DNA of 64,000 nt from Parietaria judaica (GCA_954871525.1 OX940870.1:6107501-6171500); one strand, 5' to 3'. Positions 45,061 to 58,806 are shown, numbered from the stretch's first letter. The notes: generated by a model from the letters alone, not told the origin. A program made the numbers and translations.

Positions 45061-48000
45061 GTTTGAGCTTTTTTGAACGCGTTTATTGAACTTGGCTTTA
45101 ACATTTTTAGGCTCAGAAAAATACCCATTACAAGGTGAAAATAAAATCCGCTTTTTTTATTATTATTAATGAAACTGAAATTAAATAGATCAAATTTAAT
45201 TAAAATAATTAATTCGATATAGAAGTAAAAACAAAAAGTATTTGATGTAAAATTGAAACGAATTACATAAGCTGTGTATTTCCGTTGAAAACATTCACGG
45301 TAAACAGAACGCTGAATATTAAAGAAACAATTATGAATAGTAAATTTTGGTATTATTTTGATTAATAAATATTATTTTTCTTATTAAATTAATGGTAATC
45401 GTTATTTAAAAAAAAACTCTATACTTATCTAGTTGATTTTATTTTTAAATAATAAATTATCGATATTTAGTTATGAGAATTTTAGACCATTAATCAAATA
45501 TTAATGTTTAGAAAGATACCAAAATTATGGAGTAAATAGAAACGGTCCTTTGTGTATTTTATGAAAGTCGGTTTTGGTTCTCAAAAAATTAAAAATATAG
45601 ATTATGGACCGACTTCACCCTTGGATGACACCATTTGCTATTCTTTACCACACTTAACTTAATATTGCTATGAAGCGAATCAGAATTGAAATTTCCCGCT
45701 ACGCTTAATTGAAGAAACCGAAATGTGATTGATAAAGAATTAGAAAATACAATTTTCTTAAGTGTATGGGGTTTGGGCTTAAAAAATATATATTTCTTTC
45801 TTATTATTTTTTTTTTAATATATGAAGGTGATTATGTTTGAAGCGATCTTTTAGGTACTTTGAAGGGTAATTATAGCTAGAATGGTGGAAGCATATTTTT
45901 AGGACTAGGAGGAGCTCTAGATTCTAGAAGTAATGGTAATTAGAAGGTCTTAAGTTGAGCTGTTAATTATTAAGTATAATTGTAGATGATCGACTTTCAT
46001 GAGATTGATGCATTCGATCAGTGGTCCTGGTCTACGATATTCACCCAATTTCAAGTATTGACACCTTGACGCTTCCACCCACTATAAAACAAATTTGAAT
46101 AAAAAAAATTACAAATTATTGCTACATTTACCACCCAGTCACTGACTAATTATTATTTTCTTATAAGAGCGACATAAATACCTACAGTTGTTCAAAATAG
46201 CCATAATTTCAATTTCACGGAATTAAACCTAAGTTGGGATTGTCTGTTTTCCACCATACACTACAAGAATTGGTTTTGACAGTTCAATGTATTCCGTCGC
46301 TTATTTTACGTGTAATATGCAAGATCATATTAGATTTTAAGATATAATTTTGTACAATTAAAAACTTACGAATGTATCGATGCATTTTAATCAACTTTGT
46401 TGTATACTTATACGCTATTGATTTGACCCATCTAATAAGAAGAATAAAATTGAATAAATTCGTCATCCAATGCAATGGATATATACGTAACAAAAGTGAC
46501 TTCGTGGAACCGAGGTCTAGTACGACTGGTTGAAAAACATATCGATGGTGACATTTGCCAAATTTGCCTGGAAACTTAACTCAACATCTGAGCTTATCAT
46601 ATCACTAATTAACAAAGTGATAAAATAAAAAAATAAAAACGGGGAAACAAAAATGGAATCTCAACAATGGCTGAATTCATTTTGTGGGTCCAAAACGACA
46701 AAAAACAATGCCTTTGGAAATTGCCCCAAAACTTCTCGATTCAATTGAACCAATGTAAACCACTAAGACTGTCCTTATATAATGTATGTATATATTTTTG
46801 TATTGTTGACCATAACGTTGACTCTTATAATAAATCGGGTGTCACACTCACTCGCTCGCACAAGCGTGGGTTCTCAATACATTTAGTTGATTTTTCCGAG
46901 ACTGAAGTGTTTATTTAATTTTGGGGGTTTAGCAACATGGAATTTATTAATATTCGAGAGAGAGAGAGAAGGTTGCTTTATTGAATGGGACTTTGACTGT
47001 ACAAGTCTCCTATTCTTCAAGCTCAGATTACGACTATATAATACTATAGTGCATATATATCATCGATGAATCTTTGACGGGTCACGTAGTAAACTACGAT
47101 AGATAAGGCGTCCATGTAACGCACTACGCAGGGACGATTAAGATGCACAAATTGAAGATAATATTACACGAAAAAGAATGGACCAGTGCAGCCAGAGAGT
47201 CGAGATAAAGGTTGATTGAGTTGAGTCTTTTGTTCACATCCTCATGACTTGTTTGAGAGTGATATCGCTTGTTTTCAGATTGATTACCCAAATAGTGGAA
47301 AGCAGTGTGTGTAAACGCCCATGGTTTCGTTAAAGGTTGCAATGGAACAGCCCTTAATTAGTTGTCGTATCTTTTTTGTTGGTTGTTAGGTTCTGTTTTC
47401 TTGGATTAAAGCTCCTTTTGGAATCACCAATTTTAACGACCTTTGATTTCATCTCTCTCAAGAGGTTGGTCCAAGCACGTGAGCCCCCAAAAAACAAAAT
47501 TATCAAGGATTTTCATCTCCTAGCTAGTTATAAAACAAATAATAATAAGGGTATTTGACATTCACACCCATTTTAAACTTTGTATTATGAAGTCGTTTGC
47601 CCTCTTAACTTTAGTTTTCGGCATCCATGCCTTCCTTTATTATGTAGAGGTAGCATGTTGTCCCTCACGCGTTAAAAATAACACAGAAAGTTTTAACTTG
47701 TACGCAACACATGAGTAGTTTTAAAATATTTTATGAAACTTCATTCTCAACAATTTTAAAATAACTATATTAATCTCAAGGCCGGCCATGAGTATGTCGG
47801 GGCCCTAAGCGAAGATTGATTTTGGGACCCCTATTGTAATATCGTAAACAAAAAGTGAACACAATACAATTTTTTTCTTCCACGTGGGGCCCCCAATTTA
47901 CTAATCTATTTGTAAGCGTGGTCCTACCATGTATACCTTCAGGGCCATCTCGTTAGGCATTTAACTGACAGCAAAGACTCACAAAAGATAACATTTTTCC

Positions 48001-48485
48001 GTCATTCTTAACGAGTACGTCTACTTTTCGAAAATATATTGGACATTATTGTCGAAAACCGAAATTCAGAGGACAAACTTGCACCACCATGCAAAGTTCA
48101 AGGGGGTCAATAATAATAATAATAATAATAATAATAAACAAGCAAAGTCTTCTCTCTAAGTCATCCCGAACAAGCGTACCCCACATCCAAAAATCCCCTT
48201 TACATTACAAAGCTTCCCAAATAAATGTGTTTTCATTCACCAACGCCTTTTTGATTTGTCAGTGGCGCTTCTAAGCATTACTACTTCCTTGTGCTCACGC
48301 ATTTGCCTTCGAACCTTCCCTATAATTGCGCACGAACCTCACTCACAACATAGTATATATATCCTGTCGTTTATATATATATATATATATATATCCACGA
48401 CTCATGTCGCTCATCATCACCTGATCTCTCAACCTTAATTAACATGATCTCTAGCTTCCCCTCTTGCTAGCTCCCCAACCGCAGC
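45061..48485. other. Intergenic DNA between NSUN5 and the WRKY gene
   Basis: AT-rich, no gene. At 46260 cactacaagaattgg resembles a CACTA-type terminus, but no matching end was found. At about 47778-47955 ggccggccatgag and a distant gggccatctcg may bound a decayed element rich in ggggccc. Microsatellites: (TAA)n at 48110-48137 and (TA)n at about 48371-48392, just upstream of the WRKY start. Confidence 0.35.
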
Positions 48486-49080
48486 ATGTCCGGCGGCTCC
48501 TCCAGCAACAACTACGACTCCGTCGTCCCCCGACGCTTCAACTCCTCCGAGGACGAGACCTTCGACAGCTTCCCGGACCTCTCCATGCTCGAAGACCTCT
48601 GGCTCGACACCGACAGCTCCGTCATGGCGCCGCTGCCCAGCCACTTGTACGCCTCCCCGCCGGCCGGCGAGGACGCTGCTGGTGAGCCCGGGGGCAGCGG
48701 CGGCCAAGTTGGAGCACTCCTGGGCTGTGTAGGAGGAGAGAGCAGCGAGAGACGGGAAGGGAGAGAGCGAGTGGCGTTCAAGACGAAGTCGGAGGTCGAG
48801 ATTCTCGACGACGGGTTCAAGTGGAGGAAGTACGGCAAGAAGATGGTCAAGAACAGCCCCAACCCCAGGTGGGTCAACTCTCGCGTTGACTTATACCTAT
48901 ATATATATACACGGTTATCATATAATAATATTGTGTGGGTGGGTGAAATGCAGGAACTATTACAGGTGCTCGGTGGAAGGGTGTCCGGTGAAGAAGAGAG
49001 TGGAGAGGGACAACGACGATCCTCAGTACGTGATCACCACCTACGAAGGGGTCCACAATCACCAGAGCTCCTTCGGCTAA
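48486..49080 (+). CDS. WRKY50: Group IIc WRKY transcription factor, WRKYGKK variant, 169 aa
   Basis: WRKY proteins bind W-box DNA; the WRKY50/51 pair acts in salicylate and jasmonate defence signalling. Exons are 48486-48868 and 48954-49080. The intron interrupts the WRKY domain after the PNPR codons, the conserved position for this group. The domain has WRKYGKK (residues 113-119) in place of WRKYGQK, a variant typical of WRKY50/51 and linked to altered DNA preference. The zinc site is complete: Cys133, Cys138, His162 and His164 in a C-X4-C-X23-H-X-H pattern. The N terminus is Ser-rich and acidic ([21 protein letters not shown]), a plausible activation segment, followed by a Gly-rich linker. 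The protein stops almost directly after the zinc finger. The position between NSUN5 and a PMI1-related gene supports the WRKY50 assignment. Confidence 0.92.
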
Positions 49081-52000
49081 GAGGAAGAAGACTTGGATCG
49101 CAAGTTATAATGTTTTGACCAGCGATGTGCTTCCATTCCAATATCAGGCGTGAAAGTCCTATGACTATCTATCTCTATGTCCATTTACCCATGTATAATA
49201 TTTATATTCGCCTCCTATTAATATTATAGTAGAGAGCTCCGAGTTTGGTCGCCGTGTTTCCCAAATTAGAACGGTGGCTGTGGGTTTTGTTGGTGCTGGA
49301 AAATACAGTAGTTGAATTGAAATTGAGATAGCGTCGAATGGGTCGAAACGTTAACACTTGAGATGAGCGCTTTTTCCAATGACATAGCTTTGTTCTGACG
49401 TTCAAAACGTTACGTAAAACGGTCATATTGATTATGACCGTTATGAATACCGAATGCAATTTGTTACGTTTCTGTTTATAATTTATTATTAACCGTTATG
49501 GAATTGGTTAGAAATCAATTTATTGGCTCATTCCCGCATCTATAAATTGAGGTGGCCTCGAACCCATTCGAAACACCGTTTGATTTTTCGTCTTTTGAAA
49601 AATCTCTAGATACTTAGAATCTGCTTCTCGATTTTTCACTCCGCAGATTCGACCTTTTACGTTTCCCGAAGTTTTCATGTCGCGAGTCTTTCGGTAACAA
49701 AGTTTAAGAAAGTTCCCTTCGTCGGCGGATTTCGAAGTGCTACGAAGTTCGTGGTCTTCCCGTTGTATCTTGGGAAGCTAATCGCCTAACGAACCTCAAA
49801 CACGTAGATGAGGCGAATCAAACTTTAAAGAGAGCGTTCAACGCGTCTCGAGAATCCCTAATGGTATTCTGGCACAGGATATCAAGAGTTCTTTTTGGAT
49901 CAAAGCGACGAGCCGATGCTCGTCAGTTCAAGATTCAGTCGATATGTATCAATGATTTTATTCGCTAATGTTTATTATTTAATTTGTTTATCATGTATTA
50001 TAGAAAATATATCTAACAGTTGGGTAAGGCCAAAAAGTACCAATTCCAATCAGAATAATGCAATTTTAGTTTGTTTTTTTTTTTATTACCTAATATGGGT
50101 TTATGGCACGTTTCAATACTTTTCATGAGATTTAGGAGGGAAGTTTCTGTATAAGGGGATATGAAGAAAGATGAAGCTTTTTGGGGCAGAAACTGAGAGG
50201 CCCACCAATAGTAATAGGCAGATATTACTATGTTAGTGTTCACACTTCACACCATCGGTATCGAAAACCACAATGGCCCCAATGGAATGTTGACTTAGTA
50301 TATACTAGTGGATAGGCACCGCGCGAACGTTGAATAGCAATGCTAATAAATTTTATTTGAAATATATATTGGTTAAATTAATAATTATAAAAATACACAT
50401 TAATAACATTATTTAGAGCTTTGATGTCTTATATATAGAGCCGAAAAAATGAAAACATTTGGGGAAGCTTGGAATGTCTGAAATATATTTTTGCGCTTAT
50501 TTCAGAATAAAATTAATGAGTATTTAATTTGATGAATATATTAATTTATTTTTATTGCTTTAATTGTGTTGAGTGATAAAAAAAAAAAAACTTAATGTAC
50601 ATCAGTTTTTAAACTAAAAAACCAAATGTACTTAATTTGATAGACTCAAATTTGTTTCATTTAGATCGATTAAGAAACTTATTAAGTGCCAAAAAAAAAA
50701 AACACCCTATATCATGAATTCCTTTCATTCCTTCTGAAATATGATATATATATTTCTATTTCGTTAAAAAATAAAAACAGACTTGTATAAAGAAACATAA
50801 TTGTTAGCCAACTATTTCTCAAACTGACTATGAACAAAATATAAATGAAAGGGATCTAGCAAAAGTGACCGAAATAAGAAGAGTCCGGCTAAAACCCATC
50901 TTCGACCAATTGCAATGCAGAAATGGAGAAAACTCTGAACTCACAGCTGTAGACAGAATCGGGAAGGTGTCGTATATGAATTACTTGGACACAGCCTCCG
51001 CTTCTCGACGATGAGAGATGAAACTTCCCGAGGATTGCATCGCAATCACAGTCACAAGTAATAAGTAAACACAGTCATCGCAAGTGTAAAGTTTATTCAA
51101 AACATTGGCATTGAACATTAAGTTGAAAACAATAGAGTTAGAAATTAGAATTGAAAACTAAATTAAATACAATCAAGCGAATGAGTCAGAAATAAAAACT
51201 AAGTTGAAGCAATCAAGTAAATAGTCAGGAAACAAAAAAAACGGTGAATCATATAATAATAATAATACATGAAAAACATCTACTAAAGATAACGTATATC
51301 AATGTTTTTGGGTAACATATGTTGAATAAGATAAGACTGATATATAAAAATCTAAGCACAAAATAAATTTATTGAAGGTTTATATAAGCATCGATCAGAT
51401 CGTTTCATGTACTAATTGGATCTACATATTACATACTATTAATTATTACATTAAAAGCATAAGCTTAATGGACAAAAATATTTAAATTAAAAAAAAAATC
51501 TTAACATAAGAAATTAGAATACATTTGAACTCGATGCATTGTTTCAAACCCAAAAATTCTGCCTTTAAAAATAAAAAACTGATGAAAAAACGTATCAACT
51601 GCAAAAATTGTAAATGATTTTCATTAATAGAGAATCATATATTAAAAAAAAAATAGAAGGATATATATGAAATAGTGATATATTTAGAAATTGAAGATCC
51701 TCTCTCTCTATATATATATATATTATGTATTTTGTATAAGGTCATAAAAGAATGTTATGCGTGATATTCATGTGGTCATGAAAACATCTATAATTGAAAA
51801 AAACTAAATAAGACTTTATATTTGTAGATATTATTTGGATTAAAAAAAATCTCAAAAAATAAGAAGTGAGATATAACTTTTGATCGCATGTTACCATCTC
51901 ATCATCAAGAAACTTTCACTGAACGTTTGTGACTTTTTAAGATTAGAGACAATGTGCAATTATTGATTTCTTTGAGAACAATTTGTTTGACAAAATCATT

Positions 52001-53180
52001 GGTCTTTTTTTCCCCTGATATATAGGATCAAAGTCTACATAATTAAGCATATACAGAGGATTAAGCATGAAATAACTACAGGGTGAAATTGTAAACAAAA
52101 TTTCCCGAGAAATTATTCAAATCATGAATACCTATGCTTTTATTAAAATTACATATATAAAAAAATGAACAATATTTTATTTACCGTTAGTGAGTTTGTA
52201 ACGCAATGCCGCCGGAGTAGTCGACATAGGTAGCGAGCTACATAACTGCGGAGATAGAGGGAGAGAATGATGATTTGCTACAAAGGGAGATTGTGACGGA
52301 GATTTAGCGAAATTACCTTGTAGAAAAAAAATGTTGCAATGGAGAGAGAAATCGTTGAACCATAGTGTAAGGCGGTCGCGGAGGGTGGAGGTTAGATTAC
52401 CAATGAAAATGTATTATCCTGAAAATATCAACATAATTATATAGCTACCGATATAGACAAAAAAAATGTACTGAAAAAAAATATAACAAAAATAAATAAA
52501 GAATAACATAGAAATAAAGTTTCACATAAAATATAACAAAGATTGACAAAAATTAGAAGCAGTACCTTGATAACTACTCTATGTTGAATCTTAAAAAACT
52601 ACTCTATTCTTCCTTGGCGTTGACAGAACCTAAAAATATGAGAAGTGAAGATGAATAACAATAATAGGGAATATATATATATATATAAAGATGGATAATT
52701 TTAATTAATATAAATTAATGTGCCATTAACAAATAATAAAATCTATACTTAAGTGATGAAACAAAACGTTGCATTTAGATTAGAAAGGGAATAGACTTAG
52801 CAATTTAATATCACATTTAATTATGAATGCATTTATACGTATGAAGTATGAACACATTTTTCATTAAAAATAATTGTAAATTTGTAAAAATTGGAAATTT
52901 GAAATACTTGATTTTGAGTGTGCCATGTCATCTTTGTGAGATTTTCCTTTTATATATATATAAATATAGATTTCTTACAGAAAATAAACAAAACAGTTGC
53001 GATTGACGTAATCAAGCTTTTTCTTCCATCCAATCACCAAGGCCAGATTGGCTAGTAAGAACCAAAAAGAAACGGTATGAACTACCACTTTTGTATAACA
53101 AAGAATTTCTTGACCTATAATGCTTCAAGAAACTTATGAATTGTTCCACTGCACAAACAAATTACTATACACAGAGAGAG
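49081..53180. other. Repeat-rich spacer
   Basis: At about 49279-49870 there is LTR-like text: a TATA box (tctataaattgagg, about 49539), a T/C-rich leader, and TGGTATTCTGG at 49861, a possible primer-site start. It may be a solo LTR but the ends are unproved. At about 50298-50325 actagtggataggcaccgcgcg resembles a terminus seen also near 23480. From 50400 to 53180 the DNA is AT-rich and no gene is visible. Confidence 0.35.
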
Positions 53181-53224
53181 AGCTCAAAATGGCTGCTCCA
53201 ACGTGGCCGGCGAATTATATCGCC

Positions 53225-56014
53225 TTAAAAGATAATATCCGGGTTTCGGGTGTGTGACATGACCAATGCCTCCCCAGGGGCTACGGGCTCCCCGATATTT
53301 GACGATACGCTCCATAAGATATTCTCCGGCTGCACCTTTGACTTTGACCTTGACTCGTATCCACCGGCAATCAGCCACCGGATTCCAGACTCCCGCTGCC
53401 CTGAGGTGCCCCACAGATGCTTATCGTGGGGAAACGTGTTCATTCCGGCTAGGTGGATCCCACTGATCCGAAATCCAGAATCATGTTTGTCATCTTTGGC
53501 TGTCTCTTCTTTGTTCTCGCTACTCACTCCATGTATCCTCCTTCGAGTTTCAATCAAAAGCAGTACGGGGACACCCACAGGGGAATAGTTCCCGTGGGGG
53601 TCCCGGAACTGAGCCACATGAATGGTCGTGAGGTTGTTTCCAGAATCAAAGTTCAACCACTCATCCAATGTAATAGAAAGGCTGAGCAAGTCACTAGTGT
53701 AAGTTCCAGGCAAGGTATCAGAGGTTGATGATTCGAGATGTATCTGAGAAGGTGGCTCTTCCTCTGACATTAGAGACTGTATTTTCAAGCCTTCGAGCAA
53801 GAGCGCTTCAACCTTATCCATAGCAAAAGGGGAAACATCTTCGAGCGATTCAAACTCCATAAGTTTTTCATCGTGCTTTGAAAGAATTTTCCTGTGACGG
53901 AATATGAAAACCAATCAGTATTTATAAGAAAACGGAGAAAAAAATACCAACACGAGATAATTACTCTAAAAACCAAATGTGATTACAGACCTTCGATCTG
54001 CATCGAATGCGAATGGTTTCATCTTCTTCCCCGTGATATCTTCTAAAGGACACAATTTGCTGATCTGCTCGTAGAGATTCCCGGCTCCAATTGATGCCAT
54101 ATTTTGCAGTATCTCCAAAACATTAGAACCCATTTCTGCAGGTATAATGACGGGTTTCGAGACGTGAACGATTAAGTTTGCACCATTTTTGGCGTTTTTA
54201 AAGTGTTCGGGATTCATATGCCACAAAAAGCCTCCTTTCTTCATCTGTAAATAAGGATCAAAACCTTCTTCAAATGGAGACGACGAGCCCAGCTCAATAG
54301 GGCTGCCAAACCCATCAGAACAAGTAGGCTGAATATTTTGGATATCATTCCCGTTTAAGCCCCACTGTCGCATCAGAGCTTCAGTATGCAAGTCTTCGAG
54401 AATTTCAGCTTTCCGTCTCTTTAATAACTCACTTACATTCTTGCTTTCCGCTTCAGCATCGTAAACAGTTAATGAAAAATTAAATTCATTGGAGTAATCA
54501 GTAAAGCTGAACCCAGGATCATCACTGCAGCCGACTTCTGATTCCTCATTGTTCGTAACGAAATCGAAAATGAAATTTCCGGAAGCTAAAGCCTCTTCTT
54601 CAAACTGTCTCAGAAGAAGCTCTCTCGGAGACTCTGGATCGTAATTCATATCTAGCATTTTAAGGAAATCAGTTGCCACAGATTCAGCTACCATATCCAA
54701 ACTAAGTGATCGTAGGACTGGTTTGTTTGCTTTATAGCTTGCCTTAATACCCAAGCCATCATCGATGCAATTAGTAGAGGCGTTGTTCGACGAAATATGC
54801 ATAGTCTCCTCGTCAATTTCCGTTTCATAATCCTTAATCATCTCGTTGACATTGATGATTTCTATTGGAACCCCATCAGTGTTATGATCCAAATATAATT
54901 GCGGATCCTCAGATATTTCAGTCCCCACTACAGTGACATCAAACTCGGTAGTATCCCAGTCATGACCTTCAATTTCTTCAACGGAATAAAAGTCAAGATC
55001 GAGTTTCGCTTTCTGTTTCTCTTGCTCTGCAGGCTCCGGTTCTTCTGAAATGCACAAATTCCCCTCATCAAACTTCTGATACAGACAGCTTAAAGAGTTG
55101 GAGAGCTCCAATCCTGTTTTCAGCAACACTTCACGACAAACCTTCACGTCAAGGGACTGGGGTAACGAGCCAGACCCACTATTCACAGTACCACGTACAC
55201 AGTGATCACTATGACCAAAGCTGTTGATGGCCGAACTATTTTGCATTATGTTTAAGAGTTCAGGAAAATTTGAACTACTGATCGAGTTAGCTAACTTTTC
55301 CGGTATAACCCAGAATCCAATACTGACATTCAGACTAGCACCTTTGGCTTTTCCCAGAAGGGAAAAGCTCGTACTCCACTGGCCTTGAACCTTGTCCCCT
55401 TCTAGCTCGTCCAAAGTACGAGGTAAGAAGTTTGTGAAATCAACCCACTGTTTTCCGATATCAAGACCCGGTGCTTCGATTACCGAAGTCGAGAGTAGGA
55501 AAAGCTTTGATTCATACTTCACCGGATCATCAAAACCGCCGATACTTCCATACACGGAGCATCGGTTCATCAGAGTCTCCTCAAACTCAGCCGCACCACG
55601 AGAAACTTTCGACGAGGAAGTCCGGAACTCCTCGTTTTTCCTCTTCCAGCGTACGCAGAGATTAAGGTTGTCAAAACTAGAGGGCAGGCCTTCGATCGAG
55701 TGGACGTGAAGGTAAAAACAACAGTGGAATCTCTTTGTGCCAATGTGAGTGAGAGCTTTCAAGGGTTTCTTCCAATTCCATAACGAAGGCGATTTACCGT
55801 CTTTGAACAACGAGTCTTGCCTCAACGATCTCGGGTTCAAGCTCGATTTCGATTCCGATAAAAGGACTCTGCCCGTGGATTTGGATCTTGAGCTCTTTGA
55901 AGGGACTTTGTTCAAGTAAAGAGCTTTGCTTATTTCCTCAATGTCCCGCAACAACTGGCCGTTCTTCGAATCAGCGGAACAATGACCGCTCTTATACTCG
56001 GATTTCCGCAACAT
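53225..56014 (-). CDS. PMIR2: PMI1-related NT-C2 domain protein, 2 exons, 896 aa
   Basis: PLASTID MOVEMENT IMPAIRED 1 and its relatives act at the plasma membrane and cytosol in actin-dependent movement of chloroplasts and nuclei. Exons on the minus strand are 56014-53991 and 53891-53225, joined in frame. The N terminus has the family phrase LLRDIEEISKALYL. An NT-C2 (EEIG1/EHBP1-type) domain follows at about residues 85-235 (FHCCFYLHVHSIEGLPSSF and LFLLSTSVIEAPGLDIGKQW). The middle is long, acidic and probably disordered. The C-terminal part has conserved blocks LIVHVSKPVIIPAEMGSNVLEILQ-like (residues about 615-640) and the tail block TRNPDIIF at the end. The open frame begins earlier at a TTG; the first ATG is complement 56014. 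The number (PMIR2) rests on gene order shared with Arabidopsis. Confidence 0.9.
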
Positions 56015-56760
56015 TATCTCCAAATCAAGTAACAATCACGCATACTGATCAACGTTAATTCCTAACAACTTCAACGTATGAACTGGATCACAAACAAACG
56101 AAAAAGGAAACAAATTATCAAATGCACTGGAATTCAAGTTTTCAGCACCATTTCCGATCAAAGAAAAAGGAACAATGCACCCAAAACATAAATAAATCGG
56201 AAGACAAAAGCTTTGAACAAAGAATCTTTCTAAAAACACAAAACCAAACCTGGATCAGAGACTCCTTCCGTGTGATCAGTCAATGAATAAGACGAAGGAG
56301 AAGCGAAAGCGCAAGAGACAGAGTTTGACCAGCAATGTCCGGAAATCGCGCAGGAACTTTTCCCGGAAAATCGTGTAATTACGAGACAAACGCGATATGA
56401 TGAGTGTCTTATTCGTCCGTACTTGTAATTAGCGCAGAGATTAGGTAATAATACTAGCCATCGAACTTGTCACTCTAATCACGCAACTTAGGCTGAGCTT
56501 TAATCCTCTGCGCTCGGCTCCATTGTAATCAGAAATTATAATGGGCCTAATCAAGCCCAATCAGCGAAGCCCAGGCCCAGAAACTACTCTGTAAGTAACG
56601 GCACCGTTCGCTGACTCAGTCGGCCACGTCACTCAAACGGACATAACAGAATCCAGAAAAATAATTTTTTATATTAAAAAGTAGAGTCTTCTCTCTCTAC
56701 CCTATCTGTGACTGTGAGAGGATATTTGGCAGAGGAAAAGCTCGAAGCTCGAGATCGGCC
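56015..56760. promoter_or_regulatory. Shared promoter region between the PMI1-related gene and the methyltransferase
   Basis: The two genes diverge from this 746-bp region. It has site-II type motifs (tgggcctaa at about 56543, aggcccag at 56572) and a GGCACCGTT-containing stretch. The PMI1-related leader occupies the left part. Whether the promoter is bidirectional is unknown. Confidence 0.45.
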
Positions 56761-58806
56761 ATGGAGGGAGTTTTGAAAGTGCCGTACGACGCGACGGTGA
56801 AGGTGGCGCTCGGGTCGCTGGAGCGTAATCTGCTGCCGGACGCGGTGATCCGTCGCCTGACGCGGCTGCTGTTGAAGGCGCGCCTTCGATCCGGCTACAA
56901 ATCCTCCGCCGAAATCCAACTCTCCGACCTTCTTCATTTCGTGAACTGTATGTGTTTTCTGGCTCTCTGCTCAGTGTTTTGATCTTCGCTTTTCGTTTCT
57001 CTTTTGGTTCGGCTCCTTGATTTCATTGGTGAAAGGGAAAATGTGCGAAGAAATGAATTCTTTAGTGTTTTGAGTGTGTGATATATCCGCCTTGAATTGA
57101 ATTATGTATTGTGTTCCCAAGTTCCGAATTCGGGAATGAATTTCGAGTTCTTTTCCTGGTTCTTAGCTCTGAAGGAGATGCCGATCGCGATACAGACTGA
57201 TGAACCGAAGGTCCAACATTATGAATTACCAACGGCTTTCTTCAAGCTGGTGCTTGGGGAGAACCTTAAATACAGGTTCTTATTCGAAATTGATACTTTT
57301 TGCGTGTGTGTTGTGTTGCACATTGCTACTGCTTTGTTCTGATCGTAGAGGACTAGTGCAGTTGCTGTTACTTCAACGATGAATCGAGCTCCTTAGAGGA
57401 AGCAGAGAAGGCGATGCTGGAGCTTTACTGCGAGAGGTCGGAGCTCAAAGACGGTCACACTGTTCTTGATGTTGGATGTGGTTGGGGATCACTCTCGCTG
57501 TACATTGCAGGGAAGTATAGAAACTGCAAGGTTACTGGGATCTGCAATTCAACTACCCAGAAAGCTTTCATCGAAGAGCGCTCTCGGTAATGATGAATTG
57601 AGATCTTGTTCAATTCCCTCCCCGGTGTTGCGTGAACCAAAAACTATCTATGCTTTCTGAATATTTTGCAGAGAGTTGCAGTTAGAGAATGTGGAAATCA
57701 TTGTAGCAGATATCAGTACATTCGAAATGGAAGGTTCCTTTGACCGAATATTTTCAATCGAAATGTTTGAGGTAAAAACCGTTACTCGCATTTTGTTTAC
57801 TAGTGTCCATTTAATATTCGCGGCTCTTAATTGGAAAATCTGGTTTTGGGGATCAAAGCATATGAAGAACTACAAGGAACTGTTGAAAAAGATTTCCGGG
57901 TGGATGAAAGAGGATACCCTTCTTTTCGTTCATTATTTCTGCCACAAAACATTTGCTTATCATTATGAGGTAACTTCCATTATTTCATTTTCATAATGAT
58001 GATGCTCATTACGATATTTATATAAGGTTTTAGAGTTGACAGATGTTTTCTCTTTTTTGGGTTCAAATGTAGGATGTAAACGAAGACGATTGGATTACTC
58101 GGTACTTCTTCACCGGAGGCACAATGCCTTCGGCAAATTTACTGCTGTACTTTCAGGTTTGCTCGCAAACGTGACTTGTCTCTTCACATATTTTATAAAA
58201 CCAGTACTATTTCCGATGTGCAAGATAATGTTTCCGCTAGTTAGATTTTCTTTTCTTCTGTTATTTTTAGCTCTTTCACCAACGGATTACTAAATACCTA
58301 AATATTTATACGAATTGAAAGAATGTAAAAAAGCTCTTAAATCAAGTTACTATAGCTAAAGTTTACTTGTTTTCTGGCATAAAAACGACTCATTTCGTCG
58401 ATTTTTCTCCTCTTCTGATATTTCTTTCTCCCACGTTGGCTAACAATGCGGTTATAAAATTGTTGCAGGACGACGTTTCCATTGTTAACCATTGGCTTGT
58501 GAATGGAAAGCATTACGCGCAGACCAGGTAACAATGAGCGTCCAATTCTTCGACGTTCAAGATAACGTGTGCCTCGGGGTTCTGAATTATTTCTTGGAAC
58601 GATTTTCTTGCAGTGAAGAGTGGCTGAAGAGAATGGATCATAATAGGGCCGCCATAAAACCGATCATGGAATCAACTTACGGCAAGGATTCAGCCGTTAA
58701 GTGGACGGTTTACTGGAGAACGTTCTTCATCGCCGTTGCCGAGCTCTTCGGGTACAGCAATGGAGAAGAGTGGATGGTTTCTCATTTCCTTTTCAAAAAG
58801 AAATGA
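56761..58806 (+). CDS. Coclaurine N-methyltransferase-like SAM methyltransferase, 8 exons, 355 aa
   Basis: The family is the cyclopropane-fatty-acid-synthase fold of SAM-dependent methyltransferases. It includes (S)-coclaurine N-methyltransferase of alkaloid pathways, but most plants have a relative whose substrate is unknown. Exons are 56761-56947, 57167-57275, 57362-57586, 57672-57771, 57859-57969, 58073-58156, 58469-58527 and 58614-58806, all in frame (355 aa, family length). The SAM motif VLDVGCGWGSL is at residues 133-143 (Asp135 to Gly141). Other family marks are QHYELPTAFFKLVLG, SCCYFND, SIEMFEHMKNY, HYFCHKTFAYHYE and GGTMPSANLL. There is no targeting peptide or membrane helix. Its neighbour on the right is an Mdm35-type gene, as in Arabidopsis, so it is more likely the conserved housekeeping relative than a specialised alkaloid enzyme. 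Confidence 0.92.

Noticed and set aside
53266..53728. Plus-strand frames across the PMI1-related gene
   Set aside because: They are antisense shadows of its second exon.
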